NCBI GenBank assembly: GCA_016196505.1
Contig: JACPXO010000047.1
Coordinates: forward strand, 1 to 5,378
Source of the DNA: Candidatus Omnitrophota bacterium
Lineage (GTDB): Bacteria; Omnitrophota; Gorgyraeia; 2-02-FULL-51-18
DNA: 5,378 bases
Direction: 5' to 3'
The stretch's first letter is position 1. Every line of letters begins with the position of its first letter. The position numbers and the translations under genes are program-made. Under the pieces are notes generated by a model, which made no database searches, was not told the origin of the DNA, and saw only the letters and a list, made by a program, of their open reading frames with translations. Below, one piece after another: positions 4,672-5,378 of this stretch.

Positions 4672-5378
4672 AACCGTCCCGGTCCCCTCAGGGCCTTCGC
4701 GGCCTCGACCATGGTCTTGAGCGAAAGCGTGGTTTCCTCCCAGCCGCGTGTTTTCAAGCCGCAGTCCGGGTTCACCCAGATGTTTTCTTTAGGTAAGAGA
4801 CGGCCGGCCTTGACCAACAGCGCTTTGACCTCCTCCAAGGTAGGCACGCGCGGAGAATGGATGTCATAAACCCCGGGACCTATCTCATTCGGGTAACGAA
4901 ATTTCACAAAGGCGTCCAAAAGTTCCATCTGCGACCGGGAAGTCTCGATGGAGATCACGTCCGCATCCATGGCCGCGATGGACTTGATGATATCGTTGAA
5001 TTCGCTATAGCACATGTGCGTGTGGATTTGAGTCTCGTCTTTGACTCCCGATGAGGCAAGCCGAAAGGCGTCCACCGCCCACTTGAGGTAATGGGCCCGG
5101 TCCGACCTTCTCAAAGGCAGCCCTTCGCGGATCGCCGGCTCGTCGATCTGGATGACGGACGTTCCCGCCTTCTCAAGGTCAGTCACTTCGTCACGGATGG
5201 CGAGAGCTATCTGTTTGGCCGTACGGCTCCTGGGTTGGTCGTCACGTACGAAAGACCATTGGAGGATCGTGATCGGCCCGGTCAGCATCCCCTTCACGGG
5301 TTTTTCGGTCAAAGACTGCGCGTACCGAGTCCACTCCACCGTCATGGGCCTGGGCCGGGACACATCGCCGTAGATGAC
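4668..5378 (-). CDS. metE: cobalamin-independent methionine synthase, C-terminal 236 residues (cut by right edge)
   Basis: MetE transfers the methyl group of 5-methyltetrahydrofolate (polyglutamate) to homocysteine, making methionine without cobalamin. The visible part is the C-terminal catalytic barrel, entering the window at [16 protein letters not shown] and running through [74 protein letters not shown] and [13 protein letters not shown]. The zinc and homocysteine ligands of the family are all present: His121, Cys123, Glu145 and Cys206 of the fragment, equivalent to E. coli His641, Cys643, Glu665 and Cys726. E. coli has Cys in the CYCEF position where this protein has Ser, a non-ligand site. 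The reading frame is continuous to the window edge, so the true start and any upstream regulation, including a riboswitch, lie outside. A DUF309 gene overlaps its stop by four bases. Confidence 0.97.
   Translation of the reverse strand, partial: VIYGDVSRPRPMTVEWTRYAQSLTEKPVKGMLTGPITILQWSFVRDDQPRSRTAKQIALAIRDEVTDLEKAGTSVIQIDEPAIREGLPLRRSDRAHYLKWAVDAFRLASSGVKDETQIHTHMCYSEFNDIIKSIAAMDADVISIETSRSQMELLDAFVKFRYPNEIGPGVYDIHSPRVPTLEEVKALLVKAGRLLPKENIWVNPDCGLKTRGWEETTLSLKTMVEAAKALRGPGRF

Noticed and set aside
4501..4869. A 122-codon plus-strand open frame
   Set aside because: It is antisense across the DUF309-metE junction. Both minus-strand genes have strong family signatures.

Overview
The window looks like a bacterial chromosome segment of moderately high GC content, with densely packed genes and short intergenic gaps. 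One 20-bp GC palindrome, read on the minus strand, encodes the peptide PACRQAG. As far as I recall, that peptide recurs in proteins from uncultivated lineages such as Omnitrophota and the candidate phyla. Together with the protein styles this suggests an uncultivated, Omnitrophota-like bacterium, but that placement is inference and no marker gene is present to settle it.

Layout, left to right. (1) Positions 1-716, minus: the N-terminal half of a siroheme nitrite/sulfite reductase, cut by the left edge. Upstream of it is a good sigma70-like promoter, preceded by an AT-rich block (791-850) packed with overlapping palindromes and repeated AATTTGTAAT half-sites. This is the most striking regulatory structure in the window. 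(2) Positions 855-1067, minus: a 70-residue two-helix membrane protein with its own near-consensus promoter. (3) Positions 1141-2313, minus: a complete PLP-dependent fold-type I aminotransferase. (4) Positions 2314-2373: a 60-bp divergent intergenic gap whose only -10-like hexamers overlap each other on opposite strands. (5) Positions 2374-2820 and 2833-3558, plus: a PilZ-domain protein (probable cyclic-di-GMP sensor) followed 12 bp later by a ferredoxin-NADP-reductase-type flavoprotein. (6) Positions 3559 to about 3890: repeat-rich DNA with a 75-bp stretch bounded by direct repeats, a 20-bp perfect palindrome, and a stretch open in all six frames. (7) Positions 3737-5378, minus: a translationally overlapping run of metE (C-terminal part, cut by the right edge), a DUF309 protein and a protein of unknown family. 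The last of these reads into the repeat-rich DNA and seems to have lost its native C-terminus there.

Functionally the siroheme reductase and metE fit sulfur assimilation and methionine synthesis; the siroheme enzyme could equally be a nitrite reductase. The flavoprotein could be an electron carrier partner, although nothing in the sequence proves that. The two items most worth following are the operator array in front of the reductase and the displaced C-terminus of the unknown gene. I see no CRISPR array, tRNA, rRNA, phage gene or complete insertion sequence.
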